A stretch of DNA of 64,000 nucleotides from positions 16,019,525 to 16,083,524 of the forward strand of contig CM037879.1 in assembly GCA_021292165.1 (NCBI GenBank), given 5' to 3'. Shown piece by piece: positions 9,455-20,548 of this stretch. Every line of letters begins with the position of its first letter. Within the stretch, counting starts at the first letter, position 1. This stretch comes from Shinisaurus crocodilurus. Its lineage: Eukaryota; Chordata; Lepidosauria; Squamata; Shinisauridae. The position numbers and the translations under genes were made by a program. The notes beneath the pieces were generated by a model. It was not told where the DNA came from. It made no database searches and was given only the letters and a program-made list of their open reading frames with translations.

Positions 9455-10345
9455 TGTATTTGTTTGTTTGTTTAATGCAATTTATTACCCGCTTTTCATT
9501 ATAAAATAATCCCAAAGCAGGGTACAACTAATAAAACACAATAGAATCATACATTGACCAAACAGCCCCCAATCAAACTGGGGGTGGGGGGCAGGAACAG
9601 AGCTAAATAACAGCTTACATGATGCAGCAAAATAAACTGAATCAAAGCTCTCTGGGTGAACAAATGGGTCTTTATTTGGCACTGAAAGCTTGTGAGACTT
9701 GCTGCTGACTGTGTATGAGGGTGGTGGGAGTCCCACAGTTGGGGTGCCTGTATTGAGAAAGCCCTCTCTCGGAGTGCTGCATATCGAACTCCAAGTCCAA
9801 GCAAATGTGGCACTGTCAAGGGGGCATCCCCACTCAAACTTAATATCAGGACAGGTATGTAAGTGAGAGGGTGCTCCATCAGGTATTCTATTCGGGTCCT
9901 AAGCCATGTAGGGCTTTATATGTTGGTACAAGCACCTTGAACTTCACTCCGTAGCTTCTTGGCAGCCATGCATCTCCTTCAGAACTGGTGCTATATGTTC
10001 CCAGTAGGCTGTCCCGCTGCAGCTGTCTAGCTGCAGCATTTTGCACAAGCTGAAGCTTCCTGGCCAAACTCACAGGCACCCCATGTAAAAGTGCCTTGCA
10101 ATAGTCCAGTGTTGAGGTTACTAGTGCATGGATCACTGTGGCCAGCCTATCCCTGTCCAGGAGCAGCTGTAGCTGGCATACCAACCAAGGTTGGAAAAAG
10201 GCACTCCAAACTGTGAAGGCCACTTATCCCTCCATAGACGATGATGGGTCTGGGAGCACCCCCAAGCTACACACCTGCTCCTTCAGGGAGAGCACAACCC
10301 ACCCAGAACAGGCAACTTCCCGAATTCCTGGACAGGGGAAGATGG
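9455..10345 (-). pseudogene. L2 LINE, 3' end of ORF2 and tail
   Basis: Minus-strand frames encode the C-terminal part of an L2-type reverse transcriptase protein: VIHALVTSTLDYCKALLHGV, RKLQLVQNAAARQL, and FKVLVPTYKALHGLGPE at 9888-10223. The C-terminal tail follows in another frame (ERAFSIQAPQLWDS...KTHLF at 9547-9879). Upstream, 10250-10340 reads LKEQVCSLGVLPDPS on the same strand. The element ends in a cgggtaataaattgc-type tail near 9480. Frame changes between these pieces show it is dead. Confidence 0.75.
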
Positions 10346-10734
10346 GTTTCCTATCACTTCTTAATCATCTCCTCTCCAAATTAAACATACCCAACTCCTT
10401 CAACCTGCCCTCACAGAACATAGAGCTTTTCGACATGAGGCTGTTGTATCTGCTTTGAGTTTCATTGCAGAATTGAGATCTGAGCGCTACCCAAAGAGCT
10501 TTTCCCTTCCTGCTTTTCTGCTACATAACCTCTAGGTGGCACTGTCCTATAGCAGAATAATGCAATTACACAAGTAGGAAAATAAGTTTTCTTTCACTTT
10601 CATAAATAATAGTCCATTTCCCCTACTCTAACCCACCCACCTGTAAAAAGTGCTCTTAAAAAACAGAAGCTAAACTGGAGGGTCACAACATTATCTGAAG
10701 AACCTGTAAACAACCATGAGTAGGGATTGACGAG
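10346..10734. other. No recognised feature
   Basis: I see nothing assignable in this stretch. Confidence 0.35.
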
Positions 10735-10865
10735 AGCACAATAAATGCCTCATGTAGAAAGGCTCTTCATCTCCAGTCCCCTCATCATCTTTGTCACCTT
10801 CCTCTGGACACGTTCCAGTTTGTTGATATCTTTCTTAAATCCTGATTGAACTTTATGTTCTCCAG
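10735..10865 (-). mobile_element. CR1 3' UTR fragment
   Basis: Plus-strand words ctcatcatctttgtcacctt, cctctggacacgttccagtt and tgttgatatctttctt are the antisense of a CR1/L3-like 3' region, as seen more completely at 49170-49995. Confidence 0.55.
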
Positions 10866-11690
10866 CATAAGTTTTCTTTTCCAGGTCTAACAAAGTAAAT
10901 GTCTGGAGTAGGCCTGAGTAAGAACCATAAAGAGGGTGAGGGAGGGGGGAGAAACCACCAGATCTGGAAGCAAATTAAAAGGGTGGAGAGGAGAGAAGAA
11001 GGAAATACACCAATGCAAATTTAGACTAAAAGCAAAACTTTATAGTTCAGTCAGTCCTTGTGTTAGTGAAAACCTAGTGCAATCAAATTGTTTTTTGCTG
11101 AAGAAGCAAGTTTACAATCTGGCAAAACCCACATGCGCCAATGGGTGCAAGAGAGCCTATCCTTTCAAGCGAGTCTTTGAAAGACAAGCCAGCCACTGAT
11201 CAGAGCTGGTTACAATTACTGCTTCCATTACCCTTACATACTCGCTTAATTATGACCAGAAAGGAAAGCCTCATTTCCCTGGAGAAGCAAAAGTATCTGA
11301 GCAAAAACAACATGACGCCATATTTTTACTTTCTCGGAAATAAAATTTAGCTGGACTTGTTTTTAAGAGTCCTATTCTTTATTCAATCAACCCACGTTTC
11401 CAATATCAAAATGTTGACTTACTCCTTCAGCTTAATCCAGTTTCATGTGTTTCTTTCTATAATGGAGGTGGCTTTCAATATGCTCAGCATCGATATCCCA
11501 GGACCACCTGATGGCATCAGAAATCATCAGTTTGTGCAACTGGACATACAACCTAGCCATAATAATAATCCCAGCGATCCAATGATTACTTTCCCCTTAT
11601 TTGTGAGAACAGCGGCACAGCTTGTGGTGTCCTTGGACTACAGTACCTCGGAGCAATCCAAGTGCTGCTCTCAGGACGAGCAGCACTTCG
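10866..11690. other. No recognised gene
   Basis: Open frames here (for example 11357-11716) show no domain. No repeat was recognised. Confidence 0.35.
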
Positions 11691-11967
11691 TAGTGATGTA
11701 TGCGTACCTGTTTTAGTGCTCGCTGGGTGCTCAGCAAGCACCCCCGCTGCTCGATTCCTCTTGCGGCGACAGCGAGGCTCCCGGCAGACTTTCCAGGGAC
11801 CCAGAAGTGACGCGAGGAGTCCCAGCGCTGTGCCAGGAACTGACGCGACGGGACCCCGGCGCTGCATTTTTAACGTAAATACCATAGAAAACCACCTTAA
11901 AACGGCCGCACGGGGGATTAAGTTCACCCCGCTTCCACCCCCTATCGAGATCCGCGCACATCCCTAC
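11691..11967. mobile_element. GC-rich GGGATG-type repeat
   Basis: It starts TAGTGATGTATGCG and ends CGCGCACATCCCTA, imperfect inverted termini of the GGGATG family. Inside are short self-complementary pieces (gtgctcgctgggtgctcagcaagcaccc) and CpG-rich sequence resembling the element at 54004-54870. A just-upstream hairpin (aagtgctgctctcaggacgagcagcactt) lies at 11659-11688. No target duplication found. Confidence 0.5.
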
Positions 11968-12011
11968 TTGTGGTAAAAGTGCTTGCTGGGGGCATGGAAG
12001 AGGCAGGGACA

Positions 12012-12512
12012 ATAGGTCTGTGGTAGAGCACATGCTTTGTATGCAGAAGGTTCCAGGTTCAATCCCTTGCATTTCCGGTTAAAATCATCAGGTAACAAGT
12101 GATGGAAAAGACTTTTGCCTGAAACCCTAAAGAACCACTGCTGGGCAGATTACACACTGACTGGGTTCACACAACATGATAACCCATGCTCAAGAGTTGA
12201 GTATGGGTTGAGTGTGGGTTGTCGTTGAACCGTGGGTTGTTGTTGAAATCATGTTGTCTGAGATAACAAGCCATGGTGAACAACCCACAGTTCACAACCC
12301 AACAACAAACCATGGGTTCTCTTCATGGGTTAACAAGCCATGGCTTGTTAGTGCAGCTGGGGTCAGACAACATGGTGACCCGCAATTCAACAAAAAACCA
12401 TGGTTCAATGACAACCCACACCCAATCCATACTCAACCCTTGAGTGTGGGTTATCATGATGCCCGAACCCAGTCAATGTCAGACTAGATGGACAAACAGA
12501 CTGTCCATGGGA
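12012..12512 (+). mobile_element. tRNA-derived SINE interrupted by palindromic MITE
   Basis: The head GTCTGTGGTAGAGCACATGC, box B GGTTCAATCCC and the body up to gggcagattacacactg are on the left. The 3' signature caatgtcagactagatggac resumes after 12474. The inserted block is the palindrome at 12163-12474. Confidence 0.65.
12163..12474. mobile_element. Long-arm palindromic MITE
   Basis: Left terminus TGACTGGGTTCACACAACAT and right terminus (reverse complement) TTGACTGGGTTCGGGCATCA pair over about 100 bp, with shared words tgataaccca, gttgagtatgg and tgtgggttgtc. The centre holds repeated ccatgg/acaagccatgg palindromes. It has no ORF; the superfamily is not resolved because the target duplication is unclear. 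Confidence 0.65.
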
Positions 12513-12519
12513 ATAGGTG

Positions 12520-12640
12520 GGCAGAAGGTAGATCACCAGATGTTTGGGACTTCAACACCCAGAATTCCCTGCCAGCATGACCAATAGTTAGGAATGCAGG
12601 GAGTTGAAGTCCAAAACATCTGGAGATCTATCCTGCCACA
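12520..12640. mobile_element. Palindromic hAT-like MITE (GTGGGCAGAAGGTAGAT)
   Basis: Left AGGTGGGCAGAAGGTAGATC and agatgtttgggacttcaac pair with the right gttgaagtccaaaacatct and gagatctatcctgcc. A partial relative lies at 63770-63854. Confidence 0.55.
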
Positions 12641-12759
12641 GTCATTATTGAAGGCCTTTTTTTCTGTTCCCTCCTTTTTTGAGGTGAAGCCGTTGACAGC
12701 TAAGAGAGGGCAATTTTGGCTTGGAGCTCCATCTTTAGAACACCCTCCTCAGGGAGGCT

Positions 12760-12930
12760 CATAGATTTCACAGATTTCATAGATCATAGAGTTGGAAGGA
12801 GCCTACAAGGCTATCGAGTCCAACCCCCTGCTCAATGCAGGAAACTAGAGGAGGGGTCTCCCATCCAAGTAACAACCAGGCTTGACCCTGCTTAGCTTTC
12901 CACACTCAGACAAGCTGAGCCAGCGTTGCC
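12760..12930 (-). mobile_element. 5S rRNA-CR1 composite SINE, copy B
   Basis: Minus-strand copy: GCTTGTCTGAGTGTGGAAAG, CTAAGCAGGGTCAAGCCTGG, ttacttggatgggagacc, then the CR1 end (gggttggactcgatagcc, ccttccaactctatgatct). It has an extended ATCTATGA-like tail with about three repeats at 12760-12785, as CR1-primed copies have. Confidence 0.8.
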
Positions 12931-13199
12931 AACAGTGTTTCTTTTAGGTGCCAGGCTTTTAAAGTTTTTTATACTGGGACTTACTTCTGAGTAAACATGA
13001 AGTAAGCATTTTTAAGCATTTTAAAATCTTGCCGACTGCTCTGTTTTTTTGTTTTCTGTGTTTTGGTTTTAATCTGTAGGTTGTTTTTATTACATGGTGT
13101 GTCTGTTTCTTGAGATTTTAATCTTGCAAACTACATATATAAAATACATTGTTTAAATAATAAAATAAAATATGCTGGCGTCAATGCCACACCGGTGGT
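12931..13199. other. No clear feature
   Basis: AT-rich DNA with a short tactgggacttacttctgagtaaacatg word at about 12972-13000, which also occurs in the MITE-like copies at 34437 and 45355. Confidence 0.35.
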
Positions 13200-14470
13200 T
13201 CAAAGAACAATGCCGGCAAGGTCATGTTTGCGCATCAAAACAGTCAAGCTTCTGTGATGAACGGTTTCGTTATCATTCTCTAAATGTTTCACAGACAAAT
13301 AAAATCCATTTTTCCTCTTCTGAGATTTAAAAAAAGACAGAGAGGGTGAGGGGGGAGGGATTTGTTTTGTTGTTTCCCCTCCTTTATTCCTGGTATTCGC
13401 TGCAAGTTTCACACATCGTAAACTCGGAGAGTAGGAAATGAAAAGGCTGACGGTTCTTCTGTTACTGGTCAAATGGCTATTTATAGGCCTCTATAAAAAT
13501 CAGGCCCAGATTTTGAAGTTAGCAAGGCAGCTTTAAATATCAAAGTTGTCTTTGAATGTAGGGATTTGTTTCACAAAGGCAGCGGTTTAATAATCAATGT
13601 GAAATGCTATCCTATTCAGAGATCTGCCTCGCTAGCTAATCCCAGCTACTTTCTGTTTAATTAACAGTTGGGAGAGACAAGGGGAAAAGTGAGAAGCTGT
13701 GCCCAGCCGAGCCCTCTTTTCTGACAGTGCTACGGATTCCGCCGGTATGCCATTGGTGCACAGGAGTGGACAATTCTCCTTCTTAAGTGGTAAATACAAT
13801 GGCACACCAGGCTTTCCACTAATTACTAAACCCGAGGAGAGCTCTCCAGACATTTATTTAACACTAATTGCATCTGTAAATACTCTTTGCTTTACAGTGT
13901 GTGAAAGTTGAGGGCAGCTCCCATAACAAAAGGCATCAGAAGTGATACTTTGTAGAGGATGACATGGGCTGCGGCAGCATTAAAGGTCTCCTCCCCGGTT
14001 TTGTGCGTATAATTTGTAGCTCATCAGAAAGGAGCCACCAAATGCCATGTTGACCATCCCATTCAAGTTGGGTCACAGTGCAAATGTTGTCACACTGACC
14101 CCGATCTGGCACAGCTCATGCACATGATGCACGGCTCTGAGTGCGGGCTCCGCTGCTCCCACAAAGAGGAATTTTTAAGCAAATGTACAGCTCCTGCATG
14201 ATTCTGATTGCCCATTGAGATTCCACCACAGTCTGAAGTATGGCTGGTTGCTATGCAGGACGGGGCTTTCTCGGTTGTGGTGCCCGGATTCTGGAACTTC
14301 CTCTTTGGGAGATCCGTTTAGCTACTTCCCTGTTCACTTTCCATGAATTGTTTCAAAACAATTGTTTTCTTTCAACAGACCCTCAGCATTGGTGAATGGG
14401 CTCCCCATTATTCTGGCTTTTTTTTACTCTGTACTCATTAGTGTTTTTGCTTTTTTGTAACAATTTTGCT
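13200..14470. other. Repeat-poor block, possible conserved non-coding DNA
   Basis: I recognise no interspersed repeat and no exon here. The part 13610-14060 is compositionally complex, with homeobox-type ATTA-rich words (tttaattaac, ctaattactaaa, actaattgc), unlike its surroundings. That look is typical of conserved regulatory DNA, but conservation cannot be judged from one genome. Confidence 0.35.
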
Positions 14471-14473
14471 TTG

Positions 14474-14651
14474 AAACTCATTGGGTGACTTTGGGCCAGT
14501 CACAGACTCTCAGCCTAAGCTACCTCACAGGGTTGTTGTGAGGATAAAATGGAGAGGAGGAGGAGGATTATGTAAGCCGCCTTGGGTTCCTTGCAGGAAA
14601 AAAGGTGGGGTATAAATATAATAAATAAATAAATAAATAAATAAATAAATC
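14474..14651 (+). mobile_element. Sauria-type SINE, 5'-truncated
   Basis: It keeps GTGACTTTGGGCCAGTCAC, CTCACAGGGTTGTTGTGAGG, GTAAGCCGCCTTGGGTTCC and the 3' end ggtggggtataaatataa followed by (AAAT)n. The tRNA-like head is missing. Confidence 0.85.
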
Positions 14652-14867
14652 CCTCCCTAAAAACTGGGGAAGGGATGGACATCCATGGGGGGGGGGCTTA
14701 CAATTTTATGATGGCGCAGAGGGTTCTGGGTGGTTTTTCCTCTCTCTTTTTTTAGCTGTTTAAAAATGCCAGGCCAATATTCCAAGTACAAACTTGACTG
14801 AGCTCTGCACGCAGCTCCCTCACGCTTTGAAAACGAGGGCTGAATGCCTCTGGGAATGATGCTACAT

Positions 14868-14945
14868 CAGTGTTCTCCAACCTTGGGTCCCCAGATGTTT
14901 TTGGCCTACAACTATGCTGGCTGGGGCATGCTACATGATGGGCTC
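14868..14945 (+). mobile_element. Palindromic MITE fragment
   Basis: CAGTGTTCTCCAACCTTGGG, tccccagatgtttttggcc and ggctggggcatgct: the left arm of the 56035-56159 family, with the right arm replaced by other sequence. Confidence 0.6.
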
Positions 14946-15144
14946 ATGGGAAAACTATATTTCCCCCCCAGCAACAACACCCTGGGAGTAATGCTGCATC
15001 ATCACATAATGTGTTTCCAAGGGGCATTCAGACCTCATTTTCAAATTGTGCTGCAGCTGGGCTACTGAGTACAGCCAAGCTGCTACTTAGAGCAGTGGAT
15101 TGTCACTTCCAAGTTACTTGAAATGTGGTAACCGAACACTTGGT

Positions 15145-15260
15145 CACCTAGGGCACATTCGTACATTATACCAACCCACCCTGGCAATTGCTTGTTCTCC
15201 AAATAACCCATGGGGTGTGCCTGACAGATTATCGGGCTCACCGTGGGTTGTTCACCCCCT
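15145..15260. mobile_element. Fragment of accgtgggttgtt-type MITE
   Basis: It carries gggcacattcgtacattata, aataacccatggggtg and atcgggctcaccgtgggttg, words shared with the MITE at 24277-25089. Confidence 0.4.
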
Positions 15261-15876
15261 CCCTCCCCCTCGGTCCTCCTGCAGGTATCCCAGGTGACAC
15301 CACACCGGGACCAACTTGTCTCTCCCTCCCCACCACAATTGTGTGAGCCATTTTTGGCTCGCCATGGCTCTTTTGCCACTTTAACTTTATTTTTTCCGAA
15401 GAACATGAAAGTTGCCTTGGCAGGCTAGTATGAGATGTAACTAAGGCATGCATGACCATGGCCAGATCAGTCATCTCTTGGAATGGGTTCAGTTGGCACA
15501 CTAGTCTCAGCTGCACAAATGCACTGCTGGACACCTCTGAAACCTGGGCATCCAGGTTCAGGGCCAAGTCCAGGAGTACACCCAAACTGTGAGCCTGTGT
15601 CCTCAAGGGGAGTGTAATCCCATCCAGCACTGGTTGAGTCGTTATTCCCTGATCTGCCTTTTGACTAACTAGGAGCACCTCTCTCTTGTCTGGATTAAGC
15701 TTCAGTTTGTTTGCCCTCCTCCAGTCCATTACCAACATCAAACACCAATTTAGAACTAGAACACCTTCCTTGGATTTGGATGGAAAGGAGAGATAGAGAG
15801 TTGGGTGTCATCAGCATACTGGTGATACTGAACTCCAAAACTCCAGACAATCTCTCCTAGCAGTTTCATGTATATA

Positions 15877-16020
15877 GGATTCATAGTATCATAGAGTTGG
15901 AAGGGGCCTACAAGGCCATCAAGTCCAACCCCCTGCTCAATGCAGGAAACTAGAGGAGGGATCTCCCATCCAAGTAATAACCAGGCCTGACCATGCTTAG
16001 CTTTCCATGCTCAGACAAGC
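15877..16020 (-). mobile_element. 5S rRNA-CR1 composite SINE, copy C
   Basis: Minus strand: gcttgtctgagcatgg, AAGCTAAGCATGGTCAGGCC, tggttattacttggatggga, then gggttggacttgatggcc and cccttccaactctatgat. It sits inside the L2 relic, so it is younger than that copy. Confidence 0.8.
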
Positions 16021-16220
16021 TCATGAAACCCTGAGGGACACCACAGGCGAATGGCCATGGTGTCAAACAGGACCCCCCCCCAGCACCATCTTCTGAAATT
16101 GCCCCTCCACTGTATAACAATTCCTCTTAGTCACATCTCAGACAGATGCCCCAGAAGGATACCATGGTCAATAGTGTTAAAAGCTGCTGAGAAGTCCAGG
16201 GGAACCAACAGGGATATACT

Positions 16221-16390
16221 ACATAAAAACATAAGAGGAGCCCTGCTGGATCAGACCAAGGGTCCATCTAGTCCAGCATTCTGTTCACACAGTGGCCAAC
16301 TAGCTGCCCATGGGATCCCACAAGCAGGACATGAGTGCAGCAGCACCCTCCCGCCCATTGCCCCCCATTCAGTTCCCAGTGTAGATCATT
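16221..16390 (-). mobile_element. CR1 (L3-like) 3' end
   Basis: Plus-strand words acataagaggagccctgctg, atcagaccaagggtccatct, agtccagcattctgttcaca and acaagcaggacatgagtgca are the antisense of this CR1 3' UTR. It is inserted in the L2 relic between two reverse transcriptase blocks. Confidence 0.75.
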
Positions 16391-16800
16391 CATCAAGGTG
16401 ACCAAACCAGCCTCTGTCCCCTAACCAGGCCTGAAGCCAGATTTAAATGGATCTAGATAATCCACCTCATCCAGAAATCTTTGCAGCTGAGAAACCACCA
16501 CATGCTCCAGCACCTTGCCCAAAAATGGAATATTGGAGACTGGCTGGAAATAATCTAATCCAGTGGAGTTCAGTGAAGTGGGGGGGTTTGTTTGTTTGTT
16601 TGTTTATTTGTTTGTTTAACAGAGATCTTACCACTGCCTCTTTTAGGCAAGATGGAATCACACCTTGCTATAAAGAAGCATTCACCACTACCCTTACCCA
16701 TTCAGCCAGTCCCCCTCTAGCTACTTTTATAAGCCAGGAAGGGCAATTGTTCCACCTCACCTCTCCAGGGATCCTGCCCACATCCTCAGGCGGCACAAAT

Positions 16801-18335
16801 TAAAAAAGTTTTTCAGTGTAACTGGACAAGCAGGGGCCAAAGTTATATCCGCCAGATTTTGGAGGCCCCTTGGGCAAGACACCTGCAATGGCCCCCTCTC
16901 CCGCCGTGAGTCTGCCTTCTCACCAGTTCTTGATGATCCTCCTCCTTTTCCTCATCATTGCTGCCATCTGCTTGCTTACCAGGCAGCCAGCCAATGAGCA
17001 AGCAGCAGGTAGTGGCATCTACTGCTCCCCCTTCACAGCACCACTGTTGTCTGGGCCAGAGAGAAAGGTGGATAAACTCACAGGCTGCAATGACGAAAAG
17101 GAGGAGTGGGCCTACGGGATTCTTGTCAGTGGGCCCCTGCTAAGTGTGGGCCCTCGGAAGGTGCCCAACCGTGCCAACCTTTGACACCAGCCCTACTGCA
17201 ATCCTGTCCCCTCTGCTGCTGCTTCTCCCCTGGCCTTGTGTTTGCCACAACGTGGGGGAAATCAGCTGAGGGAGAGGGTTGCGGGTGAGAATCAGCAGGC
17301 GGTGAAAAGTTTAGATCCTTCCCCCCCAACTGCCATTTCTTCCCTGCAAATTACATCATCCCCGGTCCTTTGCAGCTGTTCAACGGCAGTTGGGGCTCTC
17401 GGCCATGTGTTTACCACCAACCCCTCAGCTCTGAGCGTGGCAATGCTCAAAACACAGCTATAATCTAGAATGCCCCTTTGGGTTTTGGCATGTGAATGAG
17501 AATAGTAAAACTATTGCTAGGATCCGAGCTCTGGGAACCAGTCTAAAGCTGCGGACAAGGCCTCTCTGCATTTGAATTTCACAGTGTAGCATATATAACT
17601 GAAGAGAATCATGCAATAAAGAAAATGATACCCTGCGTGTTGGAAACATATAATAACGCGATGCAAGTTTATAGTTGGGCTTTGCATTGCGGTGTGTGAG
17701 TAAGCTTTAAAAAAAGCAAGTTGACGTTTGGTGGTATGTGAAACAGATGGTTAAGAAGAGCAAGCCTGGACTGGTGTATCAGACCATAGGGCAGGCATCA
17801 CCACCACATGATATGTCCAGTTCAACTTGGCTCAACGTCAAGCCATTTCAATGTCTTTTGTGTGTTTACAGGCTCACCTCTTCTGTGTGGTAAAGCAGCA
17901 GCTGCAGTAAAGTATACTTAGAGCATATCCACACCTACAAATAGAAACAAGTTTTACCAGTTTCAGTGTCAGGGGCTCTTCAAAGAGATCCTGGAAATGT
18001 TCTCTTGTGGGTGCTGAGAATTTCTTTGTAATGGTTGTTAACCCTTAACAGAGTCCCAGTTGCTAAGAACCTTCCTTGGGAAAACTACTAGGTAGATACA
18101 CAGTTTTGAAACCAGTTTTATACTGGTGGTGCACATGTTTGTATCTTTAGTGTTCTATCATCAGCATCTTGCACTTGCTGGCTCTTCAGATATTCCTTGA
18201 ATCTGGTGGTAATATGATAAAATAGCCTGCTTGCTTTCAGAGTCATTTCTGCTCAAACAGCAATTGCTCAGTGATGCCCCAGTATTCCTGGGAAATGTGG
18301 AGAACGGAACCTGCATAAGGGCACTGACCGTAGGA
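16801..18335. other. No recognised gene
   Basis: No domain-bearing frame. The GC-richer part 16860-17460 has open frames on both strands that I regard as chance. No repeat boundaries found. Confidence 0.35.
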
Positions 18336-18339
18336 CGTA

Positions 18340-18772
18340 GGGATGGGGGAGAAATTTGTTCAGATTGCATTTCAATGTGAACTTACCTAATTTTGCACTT
18401 TTGAACCACTATACAAACCAAAAGTCAGTTATCCTTCAAAATCTGCACATCTCCAAATATTGCAGTGGCATTCTCCAATCAAAAAATGTGTGCAAAAATG
18501 CATATATTAGTGAATACAACATCAAAAATGCATTATATTTGGAAAATTGCTTGCAAAGATGTGTATATTACACAAAAATGCATGTTTTAATTGAAATACT
18601 CACAAAAAGGCTTATGAATTTTCATATGAACATTAAAAAAAAAAAAAACCTCGAAGTTTGGGATGAACCAAACTTAAGACTGGAGAAATTCTCAGTGTTT
18701 GAGATGAACTGAACTTAAGAATGAAAACATGGAAAACCAAGAGAAACCAATAATGACAGATTTGTCCAGCCC
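18340..18772 (+). repeat. AT-rich hAT-like family, copy 1
   Basis: It begins TAGGGATGGGGGAGAAATTT and ends GACAGATTTGTCCAGCCCTA, imperfect inverted termini. The interior repeats words of the type tgcaaaaatgcatatatta at 40-70-base spacing. Other copies: 25100, 32235, 50165, 56245. No protein is encoded. Confidence 0.65.
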
Positions 18773-19010
18773 TAGTTGCAGTACAGGCCGATTTCCAGTG
18801 AGCTGGAACAGGGGTGCTCATCCATTGTGGGTCAAAATGGCCAATCCAGTACATCTCACTATGCTATAGTCTACCAAACCAATTCCTGGGAAACCAAGAG
18901 GGACCAAGTGGTGGAACATTGCATTGGCAATAAGGTTTTGTTATTGGGCAGGATATACATATTGTAAATATTGTAAATAAGTAAATACATAGAGGAGGGT
19001 GCTGAACAGG

Positions 19011-19260
19011 GATGCAAAGATTTCTGTTTAAGCTTCTTCCTTCTGTGTCTCATGGATTTTCAGGTATCGTTCATTTCACGGTCTGCTCATTGAAGGAATC
19101 GGATATTTCCCCCTTTGGAAAACCACACCAAAAAAATCCAGTACAATTAATTTACACAACTTCCATTGGCACGTAACATTTTGCGTATTTTCCTTAGCTC
19201 AGCATACAGTCAACGAACAGAGCACACAAAAGAGGAGTGCTATGAAGTGGAGGCTGAGTG
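19011..19260 (+). mobile_element. GGGATG-type repeat, 5' half
   Basis: CAGGGATGCAAAGATTTCTG start, with ctcatggattttcaggtatc and ggtctgctcattgaaggaat, parallel to 6653-6860. The right end is missing. Confidence 0.5.
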
Positions 19261-19284
19261 AAGAGAGATCAGAGAGATACAAAG

Positions 19285-19287
<3 letters not shown>

Positions 19288-19323
<36 letters not shown>

Positions 19324-19328
19324 TGTGT
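19288..19328 (+). repeat. (GT)n microsatellite
   Basis: About 20 GT units with one A interruption. Confidence 0.95.
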
Positions 19329-19583
19329 TTAAAAGTTGCCTATATTTTAGCATATTTTCCAGCAGTTTTTGTATTTTTGTATGACAATTCCAGAAAGTAA
19401 AAAAAGAAATGGTCTGCAAGTCCACACAACTGGAAATGTGTTGGTCCACTGCAGAATCCACAGGTCGGATTCATAGACATCTGAAGTCATTTGAACCCGT
19501 TTGGCATTTCTCTGACATCCTTAGTGTCAAGTACTTGGCTGGTGGTCTGTATTTAATTTGGTGGGTGCCAACCTCATTTAGAA

Positions 19584-19846
19584 CAGGGGGTGTGCAACTT
19601 TGGGGGCTCCAGAGGCCACCCCCAAGACCCCAGGGGCCACCCCACTGCCCCATGCCAGCAAGTGTTGGTGGCAGCAGCGGCAAAACAATTGACATCTTAC
19701 TGCTGAGTGGCAAACCATGGTGTTTTTAGGCCACTGTTGCCACCGAAATTCAGCCGCATACCACCAACTGTTTTGCCACTGCCACAGCAGCAGCGAATTC
19801 AGGGGCAGCGAGGCTGCTCGTGACGTGAGGCACATTGCCCACCCCG
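19584..19846. mobile_element. hAT-like MITE with exact 8-bp duplication
   Basis: A 263-bp element starting CAGGGGGTGTGCAACTTTGG and ending CATTGCCCACCCCG, flanked by atttagaa at 19576-19583 and 19847-19854. The inverted termini and the duplication place it with hAT. It is GC-rich and non-coding. Confidence 0.8.
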
Positions 19847-20113
19847 ATTTAGAATGTGCAGCCTACCTGAACTGATGTCAAGTCATTACTTATATATTCT
19901 TCAACCAGTTACATTTTTTTCTTCAAGACCACATTCCTCACGGTTTCTGTTGAGGATGTCAGGGAGAAAAAGGTCAAAAGAATGGTACAGTATGAACTTT
20001 AATGAAGAAATGAACATGGTTGAATTAGCTGGGCTGTCATTTATTTATTTTTTTTGGATGGGTTTTGCAACTGAAGAGTGAGATGGAGGATGTTTCCAAA
20101 AGGTCCAGTTTGC

Positions 20114-20114
<1 letters not shown>

Positions 20115-20145
<31 letters not shown>

Positions 20146-20162
20146 TTGTGGTGGTGGTGGTG
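20115..20162 (+). repeat. (GT)n then (GGT)n microsatellite
   Basis: About 15 GT units followed by ggttgtggtggtggtggtgg. Confidence 0.95.
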
Positions 20163-20360
20163 GAACAGAGTGGCTTAAAGGCATATCAGCTTGGCTAAAT
20201 GGAGTTAGATGTGAGAAAATCAGGATGCTCGTGGGTAGATTGGCAGGCCTCGGGTGGGAGCTTAGAGTACTAGCACTTTTGAGGGGAATCAACTGGCAGG
20301 GGAAGCGAGCTGGAGAAGCAAGCGATGGAGAGAAAGGGCTGCTTAACCCTTTCACTAAAT

Positions 20361-20483
20361 CAGCCTTCCCCAAACTGGTGCCCTCCCGATCTTTTGGAAG
20401 ACAATTCCCATCATCCCTGATTATTGGAAATGCTGTCTAGGATACATGGGAGTTGCAGTCCAAAACATCTGGAGAGCAATAGC
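20361..20483. mobile_element. Palindromic hAT-like MITE
   Basis: CAGCCTTCCCCAAACTGGTG left end, acaattcccatcatccctga and gggagttgcagtccaaaaca arms. The right end is diverged. Same family as 355-484. Confidence 0.6.
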
Positions 20484-20548
20484 TTGGCCCTAGACACTGT
20501 TTTTCTGCTCCAAATTATCCCTTCCCCAGGTTTGCGCACACACTTTAT

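Larger units (their letters stand above)
15431..16800 (-). pseudogene. L2 LINE ORF2 fragment (reverse transcriptase)
   Basis: Read on the minus strand from 16800 downwards: IPSCLKEAVVRSLL (about 16650), YRPVSNIPFLGKVLEHVV-like text near 16500, LDPFKSGFRPG near 16440, LDFSAAFNTIDHGILLGHL near 16160-16210, the catalytic YADD motif in QYADDTQLS near 15810, and NKLKLNPDKREVLLV near 15670-15740. These are successive blocks of an L2-type reverse transcriptase. Stops, frame changes, a CR1 fragment (16221-16390) and a 5S-CR1 SINE (15877-16020) break it. Confidence 0.8.

Noticed and set aside
11357..11716. 119-codon plus-strand frame with hydrophobic stretches
   Set aside because: No recognisable domain; length is compatible with chance in AT-rich DNA.
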